The notes under the pieces: generated by a model
The model's input: only the letters and a program-made list of their open reading frames with translations
Database searches by the model: none
What the model was told of the DNA's origin: nothing
Translations under genes and position numbers: made by a program
Assembly: GCA_036397395.1 (NCBI GenBank)
Contig: DASWIZ010000045.1
Span: forward strand, 1 to 26,909
From: DASRUP01 sp036397395
GTDB taxonomy: Bacteria; Patescibacteriota; Minisyncoccia; Minisyncoccales; UBA10102
Direction of reading: 5' to 3'
Length of the DNA stretch: 26,909 bases
Shown here: piece after piece, positions 6,992 to 13,289 of the stretch
Numbering within the stretch: position 1 is the stretch's first letter
Layout: every line of letters begins with the position of its first letter

Positions 6992-7165
6992 ATGATACTA
7001 GAGAACCTTTCTTCACTTCTTGCCGCGCAAGGCGACGACATAGTGGGAGACGATATGGATGAAGAAGACGTATTGGGAGACGGTGTGGAAGAAGAAGACG
7101 ACGAAGACGAGGATGATGATGAGGACGACGACATGAACACGGACGACGCGGAAGATGAAGAATAG
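6992..7165 (+). CDS. Small, extremely acidic protein
   Basis: 57 residues: a short hydrophobic start (MILENLSSLLAAQG), then an almost continuous run of Asp and Glu with a few Gly, Val and Met, ending DDAEDEE. No catalytic motif is visible. It is the only confidently called intact protein gene on the plus strand apart from the edge genes. It is bounded by a full-consensus promoter and a strong hairpin terminator, so it is probably well expressed as a single-gene unit. Such polyacidic tails occur on proteins that bind basic partners, but no function can be assigned. The opposite strand is open but encodes a Pro/Arg/Leu-rich shadow. Confidence 0.65.
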   Translation: MILENLSSLLAAQGDDIVGDDMDEEDVLGDGVEEEDDEDEDDDEDDDMNTDDAEDEE

Positions 7166-7193
7166 CCCGAAAAATCAATAGTTTCTATAACGC

Positions 7194-7216
7194 AAACCCG
7201 CCTTGCAGGCGGGTTT
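7194..7216. terminator. Bidirectional hairpin terminator
   Basis: Perfect 9-bp stem AAACCCGCC / GGCGGGTTT with a TTGCA loop, followed on plus by TTACTTTTCC. It closes the acidic-protein transcript and faces the end of the small membrane-protein gene from the other side. Confidence 0.75.
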
Positions 7217-7287
7217 TACTTTTCCGGTGTTCATTACTTTACTTCGGGCGTTTCCGCAGCCTCTGGATCCGAAAGACTATCGGTGGT

Positions 7288-7413
7288 TTATTCGTACATA
7301 TTTTTTACCATAAGAACTACGCCTGCCAGCAAACATACCGCGACAACAAACACAACGAGAAACATTTTTATCTCGGTTGAAAATTCGTAGAAAAACCCGT
7401 TTCGCCGCATCAT
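7288..7413 (-). CDS. Small single-pass membrane protein
   Basis: 41 residues: a short polar start (MMRRNGFFYEFSTEIK), one strongly hydrophobic helix (MFLVVFVVAVCLLAGVVLM) and VKNMYE. A second ATG one codon in could also be the start. In the same frame, after the TAA, coding-like sequence continues for 17 codons (TTDSLSDPEAAETPEVK) to another TAA at 7234-7236. That acidic Pro/Thr tail looks like a natural C-terminus, so the first stop may be a recent nonsense change or sequencing error. No homology is recognised. It lies between tRNA-His and the 7194 hairpin. Confidence 0.45.
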   Translation of the reverse strand: MMRRNGFFYEFSTEIKMFLVVFVVAVCLLAGVVLMVKNMYE

Positions 7414-7455
7414 TCTTATAACCTACCACTCCCCTAACTGGTTTGTAAACAAACC

Positions 7456-7469
7456 CCGCCTTTCGGCGG
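7456..7469. terminator. Hairpin after tRNA-His
   Basis: CCGCC / GGCGG stem with a 4-base loop (GAAA on the minus strand), 12 bases beyond the tRNA-His 3' end. On minus it is followed by GGTTTGTTT. The T-run is better on plus (TTTTGTTTTTG), so direction is uncertain. Confidence 0.5.
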
Positions 7470-7481
7470 TTTTGTTTTTGG

Positions 7482-7559
7482 GGTGGTCGACGGGGCTCGA
7501 ACCCGCAAAAAACCTCCGCTGCCACAGAGCGGCGCTCTACCGATTGAGCTACGACCACC
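7482..7559 (-). tRNA. tRNA-His (anticodon GUG)
   Basis: Acceptor GTGGTCG/CGACCAC with an encoded extra G at position -1 opposite discriminator C, the histidine signature. The anticodon loop is CTGTGGC (GTG) and the T loop TTCGAGC. The variable loop, AGGTTTTTT, has 9 bases where class I tRNAs usually have 4-5. CCA is not encoded. Confidence 0.93.
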
Positions 7560-7570
7560 ATGATCTTTCC

Positions 7571-8071
7571 TTAAAGGACAGGCTCTGCGTATTTATGTAC
7601 TAGATAGTGACAATTATAGCACAGCCAGACCAGATTGGAAAGGACATTATTTTTTCTGTTGTGATCAAGATGATGAACTAGCAAAACTCTTTTATCCTCT
7701 TTATAACATCTCCTACAAACCGGCTTTTTAGTTTTTCGGGAGAGTATATTCCTGTATTCAACATACTTCCCACTAACCCAGTTTGGGTGTTTTGGACCAG
7801 AACGATACCTATTCCAATGTTCAAGCATACAGTTTTTCGAACAGAAGTATGTTTTGGTTTTGGATCTTTTTATCTCTCTTTTCGTCTTCCATGTTTTCTT
7901 TCCACAGCGAACACAAAAAATATACGTACCAGTCTTCTGTGCTTGATGAAAACAATCTCTCGAACAGTATTTCCCATAGCCTCTTCTGACCCAGTTGGGC
8001 TTGGCATAAAAGGAGGCGCCGCACAACCTACAAACTCTGTTTGTTTTAGGAGTTTGCTGGAATTTCTTCAT
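7571..8071 (-). CDS. HNH endonuclease with zinc-finger N-terminus, upstream of tRNA-His
   Basis: 166 residues. The first half holds two Cys4-type zinc modules (CRLCGASF...YCSRDC and CVRCGKK...FCSKNC), probably for DNA recognition. The C-terminus is an HNH nuclease with CRRCYKEDKRVLLVHHLDHNRKNN, then NLVWLCYNCHYLVH. The TAA ends 11 bases before tRNA-His. Its start overlaps the end of its paralogue by 26 bases, implying coupled translation. The two share the whole architecture (GKKxWK, then RSKxxxxFCxKxC, then NNxLxNLVWLC), so they arose by tandem duplication. Nuclease identity is strong; homing at tRNA loci is inferred. Confidence 0.88.
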   Translation of the reverse strand: MKKFQQTPKTNRVCRLCGASFYAKPNWVRRGYGKYCSRDCFHQAQKTGTYIFCVRCGKKTWKTKREIKRSKTKTYFCSKNCMLEHWNRYRSGPKHPNWVSGKYVEYRNILSRKTKKPVCRRCYKEDKRVLLVHHLDHNRKNNVLSNLVWLCYNCHYLVHKYAEPVL

Positions 8072-8528
8072 TGTGAAGATGCACCAAGCGATGACAATTA
8101 ATACATAACCATACGAGATTTCCTAGCGTATTATCGCTTCTATTTTTATTCCTGTGGTGAGCTTGGAGCACTCTTGTATCAGATTCCTTGCAAATAGCAC
8201 AGCGTTCGGGTTTGTTGTTAGACCGCAGAGTTTTTCTGTACACCGCAACTCCGCTTTTCCAAAAGGCATGGTTCGACCCCGAATAATACTTGTTCCTCCA
8301 GACAGTCTGGCAAGACTTCCCACAGAAAAATTGACCGCTTTTGGACCTTTGTAAGGCTCGTGGGGACTTCCATGCTTTCTTACCGCAGATTGTACAAGCT
8401 ACAAACCTGCCTGTTTTCTGCCCTTCATTTTTACATGAAATCGTACAGAATCGGGCCCAACCACGATCTATGTGCGATTGTTTGGCAGAAAAATCCTCTC
8501 CGCAGATTTTGCATTTTGCCATTGGCAT
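8046..8528 (-). CDS. HNH endonuclease, tandem paralogue
   Basis: 160 residues (or 158 from the second ATG). CKICGEDF...RFCTISC and CTICGKK...FFCGKSC are two zinc modules. The C-terminal nuclease reads CAICKESDTRVLQAHHRNKNRSDN, then NLVWLCINCHRLVH. Compared with the downstream copy the LDH of the HNH core is replaced by HHRNKN. H-H is retained, so activity is plausible, but the two copies may differ in function. It follows tRNA-Arg(UCU) by 90 bases. TATAGT lies 11 bases before ATG, so a very short leader is possible without the tRNA promoter. Confidence 0.87.
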   Translation of the reverse strand: MPMAKCKICGEDFSAKQSHIDRGWARFCTISCKNEGQKTGRFVACTICGKKAWKSPRALQRSKSGQFFCGKSCQTVWRNKYYSGSNHAFWKSGVAVYRKTLRSNNKPERCAICKESDTRVLQAHHRNKNRSDNTLGNLVWLCINCHRLVHLHNEEIPANS

Positions 8529-8572
8529 AGTCTTTAGTAACTATACCATGGAAGCGACCAAAAGGGAATACT

Positions 8573-8594
8573 ATCGGATAGTCCACAATCCGAT
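8573..8594. repeat. Inverted repeat between tRNA-Arg(UCU) and the HNH pair
   Basis: Perfect 7-bp arms ATCGGAT and ATCCGAT around AGTCCACA. Its position after a tRNA and before an HNH gene is the same as that of the 3471-3511 repeat; both centres contain the short string TCCACA. Confidence 0.5.
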
Positions 8595-8618
8595 GTAACA
8601 ACCAAAAAAGGATACATG

Positions 8619-8691
8619 CGTCCCCGGGAGGACTCGAACCCCCAACCTATTCCTTAGAAGGGAATCGCTCTATCCATTGAGCTACGGGGAC
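8619..8691 (-). tRNA. tRNA-Arg (anticodon UCU)
   Basis: Acceptor GTCCCCG/CGGGGAC, anticodon loop CTTCTAA (TCT), T loop TTCGAGT and discriminator G. CCA is not encoded. It is the first gene of the tRNA-Arg / HNH / HNH / tRNA-His unit. Confidence 0.95.
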
Positions 8692-8704
8692 TCAATGCTG
8701 GTCT

Positions 8705-8733
8705 ATTATAAAGAAAATGAAGCTCGTAGTCAA
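8705..8733 (-). promoter_or_regulatory. Promoter of the tRNA-Arg/HNH/tRNA-His unit
   Basis: On the minus strand TTGACT, a 17-nt spacer and TATAAT, 13 bases before the mature tRNA. The -35 overlaps the stop codon of the last pilus gene, showing how tightly the two units are packed. Confidence 0.75.
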
Positions 8734-9062
8734 TTACTCGGTTCTTCCTGTACCGGTTGCTGTAATGGGGCGAAAATATTGCGTACGGGCGCTTTTCCCG
8801 CCTGCCCGAACCGCGTGTCGCGTTCTTGCCATGTTTCCACAATGTGTTTCAGTGTTTGCTCTTGAAACGTAACCTGGGTCAAATCTGCTTGCACCTGGGC
8901 GTTCCGCGTTAAAAACACGTACCGGTAAAATACGGCAGAAGACAGCACAAGCGCCACAAAGAGCAAAAGCAAAAACCCAAAAAACGCGTTTTCGCCCATC
9001 CACCGCGGGGCGCTTGCGGCTTTCTTTTGCAATCGCTTTATATTTGGCATTTCAAACGTCAT
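8730..9062 (-). CDS. PilP-position pilus assembly protein, single-pass membrane
   Basis: 110 residues from MTFEMPNIKR; the upstream in-frame ATG is inside pilO and less likely. There is one transmembrane helix at about residues 24-46 (FFGFLLLLFVALVLSSAVFY), a short coiled stretch (VTFQEQTLKHIVETWQER) and a Pro/Gln-rich tail (FAPLQQPVQEEP). It begins one base after the pilO stop as the last gene of pilM-N-O, where diderm bacteria carry the lipoprotein gene pilP. It lacks a lipobox and I cannot show homology to PilP. The likely role is a partner in the inner-membrane alignment complex. Confidence 0.6.
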   Translation of the reverse strand: MTFEMPNIKRLQKKAASAPRWMGENAFFGFLLLLFVALVLSSAVFYRYVFLTRNAQVQADLTQVTFQEQTLKHIVETWQERDTRFGQAGKAPVRNIFAPLQQPVQEEPSN

Positions 9063-9063
9063 G

Positions 9064-9606
9064 TTATCGGATAAAAACTTTCGCTGATAAAGAAAATTCA
9101 ACCGATCCTGGTGCCGGACTTTCTTGCGACTGGCCGGATTCCGTTATGCCAAATGTCTGTATTTCCACAAGGTAGGGAGCGTTTTCTATTTTCTCCACAA
9201 ACGCCGCGACGTTCGGGTACGACCCTTCTCCCACCAGCCGCACTTCAAAAGAGGGCCATGGGTCTTGCGTAATCTCTTGCACGTTTCCCGGGCTTTTTTC
9301 CATGCGAATTCCAAGTCCCAAAGCCGTCTCGTCTAAAAACCGAAAGAAGGGCAAGGGGGTTTCCCTGTCCACAAACAGGGCTTGAAGGCGCACAAACTCG
9401 CTCGCGTAGTCTTGCGAGATGCTTTCAAACTCGTGAAAACGTTTTTTGCTTTCCTGTATCTGTAAAAGTTCCTGCTTTTGACGCAACACTGTTTCGTTGT
9501 CTTGCAAAATACCCTGAAAAATAGGGTACACCACAAACGCGCTCAAAAGAACCGCGATGCCCGCGAATATTCCTATTGTTGTAATGATTGTTCTTTTGGA
9601 TCTCAT
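9064..9606 (-). CDS. pilO: Type IV pilus alignment protein PilO
   Basis: 180 residues: transmembrane helix at about 7-29 (TIITTIGIFAGIAVLLSAFVVYPIF), coiled coil to about 75, then the PilO ferredoxin-like domain (LPFFRFLDETALGLGIRMEKS, FEVRLVGEGSYPNVAAFVEKIENAPYLVEI). PilO pairs with PilN and bridges PilM and the pilus machine. It lies 13 bases after pilN. Family assignment is good, helped by gene order. Confidence 0.85.
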   Translation of the reverse strand: MRSKRTIITTIGIFAGIAVLLSAFVVYPIFQGILQDNETVLRQKQELLQIQESKKRFHEFESISQDYASEFVRLQALFVDRETPLPFFRFLDETALGLGIRMEKSPGNVQEITQDPWPSFEVRLVGEGSYPNVAAFVEKIENAPYLVEIQTFGITESGQSQESPAPGSVEFSLSAKVFIR

Positions 9607-9619
9607 ATCTTACCGGGGA

Positions 9620-10138
9620 TTAGCGTACGTCAAAGGAAAGGGAAAAATCGATATTCTGTGATACCACCCAGGTTGAAGGGGGAAGCATAGCGTTTTCAAA
9701 CACCTCATCTTGCTCTATGGCGTCCCGGAACGCCAGCAAATCTTCCGCGCCAGCCGCAAACCCCACAAGGGAAACGCGCCCGCCGGGCGATGTATAGTTT
9801 ATAGAAGTAAGGTGTACCCGCGGGGGCATGGCGTTTGCTATGTCGCGCATAACATCGGAAACTTTTACCTGGTTTGCGTAGAATTGGTTAATGCTTCCGA
9901 TATCTCCGTTTAACGTTCGAATTTTTTGGAAAGGAGACTCTTCTTGCCCCTTTCTTGCGGATTCCACCACAAAGCGCTGAGTTGCAATTTCCCCTCCAAC
10001 ATAAATACGTATGGAAAGCATAAGCAAAGAAAGGCATAGGAAAAACAATATCGAAAGTATCCCTAAAATAAGCGCCAGCCGAAATGTTTCTTCTTGCTTG
10101 AGCGCTTCTTTGTTTTCTGGAGGAAGAAGGTTAATCAT
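9620..10138 (-). CDS. pilN: Type IV pilus alignment protein PilN
   Basis: 172 residues. The N-terminal MINLLPPE is the conserved cytoplasmic motif that docks into PilM. A transmembrane helix at about 22-46 and the fimbrial-assembly fold follow (VSDVMRDIANAMPPRVHLTSINY, GRVSLVGFAAGAEDLLAFRDAIE). The start overlaps the end of pilM by 8 bases, coupling the two interacting proteins. Confidence 0.9.
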   Translation of the reverse strand: MINLLPPENKEALKQEETFRLALILGILSILFFLCLSLLMLSIRIYVGGEIATQRFVVESARKGQEESPFQKIRTLNGDIGSINQFYANQVKVSDVMRDIANAMPPRVHLTSINYTSPGGRVSLVGFAAGAEDLLAFRDAIEQDEVFENAMLPPSTWVVSQNIDFSLSFDVR

Positions 10139-11231
10139 AGTGTTGCGCGCCGCGTAAAGCCAGTCCCAAAGCGGTTGTGTACCGCAACGAGTCTGCGAAC
10201 GAAAGCTCCGGGATTTCTCGGGACCGGGAAGAAAGAATGTTTACCCAGGGGTTTCCCACGACCACTTCGGTTTTAAGCTCCTTTGTTAAAAAGTCAGGCA
10301 GTCCCCGCAAGTTCGCTCCCCCGCCGCACAACATAATCTTTTTAATCTTTTTTTGCGGTACGCCTAAATGCTGGTGGGGCATATGCGACTCGTGATACTC
10401 TAAATACTTTTCAATTTCTTGTGCAAGTTCTCCGAGCGGTTCAGACAACGCATCCCGTACTTGTTTTCCAACGGGATGTCCTTCGTCAAGAACGCCGTGA
10501 GCCAGCTTTAATTCTTCTGCTTTTTCTTCGCTTACCCCAAGCGCTCCCTGTATCGCGTTGCTCAACTTATTTGCCGATACGGATAAGGAAGTGGTAAGAC
10601 GCAGGCTATACCCGGAAAAAATACATACGTTCGTGCCAACCGCGCCCAAATCAATAAGTAACACGGGTACGGGCGAAACCTGTTTTTCCATAAGAGCGCG
10701 GCTTAGCGCCAAAGACTCAATTTCCAAAGCAACGGGAATAAGCCCGGCTTGCTCAAATGCGGCAACATACGGATCTACCGCTTCTTTTGGCAAAGAAGCT
10801 AACAACACATCTACGTGGTCTACATGATTATGAAACGGCGGAATAATGGCGTAGTCCAGATACATGGTGTCCAAAGGGTAGGGAATGTAATTTTCCGCCT
10901 CGAAACGAATCGCCCGCGTTACTTCTTCTTTCTTCATTTTGGGAAGCTGCGCGATTTGTAAAAACGCTTGTTGCTCCGGCAGAGAAGCCACAATATAGTT
11001 TGTTTTTACGCCCTTGCGCCGCAAGGCCTGCACCCCTTTTTTTAAGGCGGCAACAAGCTCGTCTTGTTTTTGGATTTGCCCTTCCCGCACAACTCCCTTT
11101 GCCAGCGCTGTTTGCGCAAACGCGCCCAGCTTAAATCCGTCCCGCGCGGGTTTGAGCTGCGCCATTTTTACCGAAAGGTCTGAAATATCCACGCCAAACG
11201 CTTTTGGCCGCAATGTTAAAAATTCGAGCAT
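10131..11231 (-). CDS. pilM: Type IV pilus ATPase-like protein PilM
   Basis: 366 residues with an actin/FtsA-like fold: FGVDISDLSVKMAQL near residue 12, TNYIVASLPEQQAF, AIRFEAENYIPYPL, the nucleotide site LIDLGAVGTNVCIF near residue 192 and LCGGGANLRGLPDFL near the end. It is the cytoplasmic platform that binds the PilN N-terminus. It heads the pilM-N-O unit but is separated from the pilin genes by the AbiE pair. A TACAAT box six bases before ATG suggests it now has its own leaderless promoter. Confidence 0.93.
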   Translation of the reverse strand: MLEFLTLRPKAFGVDISDLSVKMAQLKPARDGFKLGAFAQTALAKGVVREGQIQKQDELVAALKKGVQALRRKGVKTNYIVASLPEQQAFLQIAQLPKMKKEEVTRAIRFEAENYIPYPLDTMYLDYAIIPPFHNHVDHVDVLLASLPKEAVDPYVAAFEQAGLIPVALEIESLALSRALMEKQVSPVPVLLIDLGAVGTNVCIFSGYSLRLTTSLSVSANKLSNAIQGALGVSEEKAEELKLAHGVLDEGHPVGKQVRDALSEPLGELAQEIEKYLEYHESHMPHQHLGVPQKKIKKIMLCGGGANLRGLPDFLTKELKTEVVVGNPWVNILSSRSREIPELSFADSLRYTTALGLALRGAQHYD

Positions 11232-11237
11232 TCTTGT

Positions 11238-11267
11238 ATTGTATCTTTTTATTCAATCTCTTTCCAA
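11238..11267 (-). promoter_or_regulatory. Leaderless-type promoter of pilM
   Basis: On the minus strand TTGGAA, an 18-nt spacer and TACAAT, then ACAAGA and ATG. The -35 is only a 4/6 match. The -10-to-ATG distance of six bases matches the other leaderless-type genes here. Confidence 0.5.
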
Positions 11268-11292
11268 CTCGGCGTTGTGCCGTGGTCAAAAA

Positions 11293-12588
11293 TCACGTCA
11301 AATTCTCCAGTTTTACTTTTTCTGAAACCATATCTCTTCCGCTCGAAAATACCACTTCGCGCTCAGGGTTAAAATTTTCGTCTCCCATGCGTATTAACTT
11401 GGACTCCCATTTATCAAAATAAACCTCATAATTATGCCTCTGCAAATAATCTTCGATTTTCATCCTGAATAACTTTATATATTTTTTTACCCGTTCTTCG
11501 CTTCCTTTTTTTGCTTGCAGCTTCATGATTCTTCTTTCGTATGTATTCTCGATCTGAACATCAAGATCCCCTTCAGCAAAACGGAGAAAATAGTCGCTCA
11601 ATTCAAAAACAAAATCTATTGGCAACTGATTCGTCCCTCCGGCTGAGAATGTAAATACAAAATACGAACGGGGCAAGCGAATATCGTCTCTCTCAACTGC
11701 AATTTCTAAGAGTTCACCCACTCTTTTGAGACTATACCGTTCCTGTTTGAGACGCGAAAAGGTATCGCGGAATGTGCGAGCGAAGTTGTCTACGAATTCT
11801 TGACGCTCAAACAAAGGTTTCAAATCTTGCTTCATTCCTTTCTGCACATCTCTCTTGCTGATAAAAACTCCGATCTCGTCAAATACGCTTCCGATCGAAT
11901 CTTGCACCCCATGAACCCGTAGCATTTTTTCGTTGGGCAGGATTCTCTGGTCCATGTACCATAGAAGATCGTAAAAATCTCGCCCCTTAAAGTCTATCCC
12001 CTCTTCTTTCTCGCCAACATGAAAGCCCTTTGCAGAACGATTGAGAATCGCCAAAAGCTTGCCGGCAAACAACGTTGGAAGATCGTAATGCTTTACAACA
12101 AAACTTCTCTGGTAGCGTGCTCTGGCAGTAAAATTGCAATGCGATTTGAATTCTTGGAGATAGGATACCGGCTGGACTTCCAATTTTATTCGCAACACAG
12201 CCCCTTCATGTGCCGACAAGCCAATCTCGTGAAGTACGGGAAGAGTAAGAAAAAAGCGATGCGTATTTCCTTTTTGGCTGACAGTAGGTTTGACTTTTAT
12301 TTCAAGTACACCGCCAAAGTATTTCTCGAGCGCCTCCCGCAACTCCTCGGGCTTCCAAGACGCATCCACCTCGAAATCAAGGTCTTCTGACATACGAGGC
12401 AGATTATACACGATTCGCAAACAACTTCCACCGTAAAACACGAACTCCTTAAGTGGGGAGTTATAGATAAAATCGAGGACAAAATAATGAAGGTATTCTT
12501 TCAAGCGAGTTCGAATAACTTGATCGACAAAACCCTGATCTTTACTCTCACCTACGATCTTTTTCATCTCTGCCTCTATGTTGTTCAT
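11293..12588 (-). CDS. abiEii: AbiEii/AbiGii-type nucleotidyltransferase toxin
   Basis: 431 residues. Nucleotidyltransferase motif: YGGSCLRIVYNLPRMSEDLDFEV at residues 52-74, with GS at 54-55 and D69/D71 as metal ligands. Further motifs are LFAGKLLAILNR and KGRDFYDLLWYM, usual for the family. AbiEii toxins of type IV toxin-antitoxin systems are nucleotidyltransferases; characterised relatives block growth by modifying tRNA 3' ends or binding GTP, and act in phage abortive infection. The C-terminal ~150 residues are less typical. The start overlaps the antitoxin stop as ATGA. Given the many tRNA features nearby, a tRNA target is tempting but unproven. Confidence 0.87.
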   Translation of the reverse strand: MNNIEAEMKKIVGESKDQGFVDQVIRTRLKEYLHYFVLDFIYNSPLKEFVFYGGSCLRIVYNLPRMSEDLDFEVDASWKPEELREALEKYFGGVLEIKVKPTVSQKGNTHRFFLTLPVLHEIGLSAHEGAVLRIKLEVQPVSYLQEFKSHCNFTARARYQRSFVVKHYDLPTLFAGKLLAILNRSAKGFHVGEKEEGIDFKGRDFYDLLWYMDQRILPNEKMLRVHGVQDSIGSVFDEIGVFISKRDVQKGMKQDLKPLFERQEFVDNFARTFRDTFSRLKQERYSLKRVGELLEIAVERDDIRLPRSYFVFTFSAGGTNQLPIDFVFELSDYFLRFAEGDLDVQIENTYERRIMKLQAKKGSEERVKKYIKLFRMKIEDYLQRHNYEVYFDKWESKLIRMGDENFNPEREVVFSSGRDMVSEKVKLENLT

Positions 12589-13223
12589 ACGTATAAAAAT
12601 AGTTTGGATGCGATTTCTCCGAAAAACTTGTTGCCGGATAGACGGGCGTACTTCTCAAACTCGCTCGCATCCTGTTTTTGTAATAAATCGAGATTCAACC
12701 GCTCTCTCTCGATTATGGTGTGAGCCTCGACTTTTCTCTTGCCGTATTTTATATACAGATAGTCAAACAATGCTTTCGCAACACTTGCGACATAAATGGA
12801 GTTTTCCTCATAGGAATCAATTTTATAACCAACGTAGAGCTTGGGAGAGATCGAATGGTACACAAACTCACCCAGGCTATTTGAATATGCTCTGGTAGAC
12901 TTGGTGGTAATAGAGGTTATGGGATAGGTAAGATCGGTTAAAAGATTGTGTTCTGCTAGAACAGAAACTCCAGAGACATACGAAGGAAATCGCAGCACAT
13001 TAGCAAGATAGGAGAGGTAGTGTTTGTCTGAACCATGTCTTTCCTTATACGTTCGAGACACATAAAAGCCTTTCTTAAGCTCGATAATATCGCCTTTCTC
13101 GACCCACCGGCTGATTTTTTGATATAAAGAAGGCTTTTTGAGATGAGGTAAAAAAGACTCGAGGTGCGAGATGCGGAAATAAGGTAAGTTTTCGAGTTTG
13201 GCGAGCATGAAATAGTATTTCAC
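12585..13223 (-). CDS. abiEi: AbiEi-type antitoxin with winged helix
   Basis: 212 residues from a GTG start, or 207 from the ATG at 13208 (MLAKLENLPYF); neither has a clear Shine-Dalgarno. The N-terminal ~70 residues form a winged helix (FRISHLESFLPHLKKPSLYQKISRWVEKGDIIELKKGFYV), the DNA-binding module of AbiEi-like antitoxins. The middle (YVSGVSVLAEHNLL, TKSTRAYSNSLGEFVYHSI) and VASVAKALFDYLYIK fit the C-terminal antitoxin region. It likely neutralises AbiEii and represses its own promoter, where an inverted repeat covers the start site. It lies between the PilX-like gene and pilM. Confidence 0.8.
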   Translation of the reverse strand: MKYYFMLAKLENLPYFRISHLESFLPHLKKPSLYQKISRWVEKGDIIELKKGFYVSRTYKERHGSDKHYLSYLANVLRFPSYVSGVSVLAEHNLLTDLTYPITSITTKSTRAYSNSLGEFVYHSISPKLYVGYKIDSYEENSIYVASVAKALFDYLYIKYGKRKVEAHTIIERERLNLDLLQKQDASEFEKYARLSGNKFFGEIASKLFLYV

Positions 13224-13226
13224 AAA

Positions 13227-13274
13227 CTATACAGTATATGTATAGATTGTAGAATACCCTATGCACTCTGTCAA
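13227..13274 (-). promoter_or_regulatory. AbiE promoter with overlapping palindromic operator
   Basis: On the minus strand TTGACA (13269-13274), a 17-nt spacer and TACAAT (13246-13251). Immediately downstream is the inverted repeat CTATAC-7-GTATAG (13227-13245), which would cover the transcription start. This is a good place for AbiEi autorepression. Confidence 0.75.
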
Positions 13275-13289
13275 TAGTTATTGTTCATA

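Noticed and set aside
6984..7178. Minus-strand 64-codon frame rich in Pro, Arg and Leu
   Set aside because: Shadow of the acidic gene; the promoter and terminator orientation both support the plus-strand reading.
7414..7561. Minus-strand reading frame covering tRNA-His
   Set aside because: Its codons are the tRNA and the following hairpin; no protein-like sequence.
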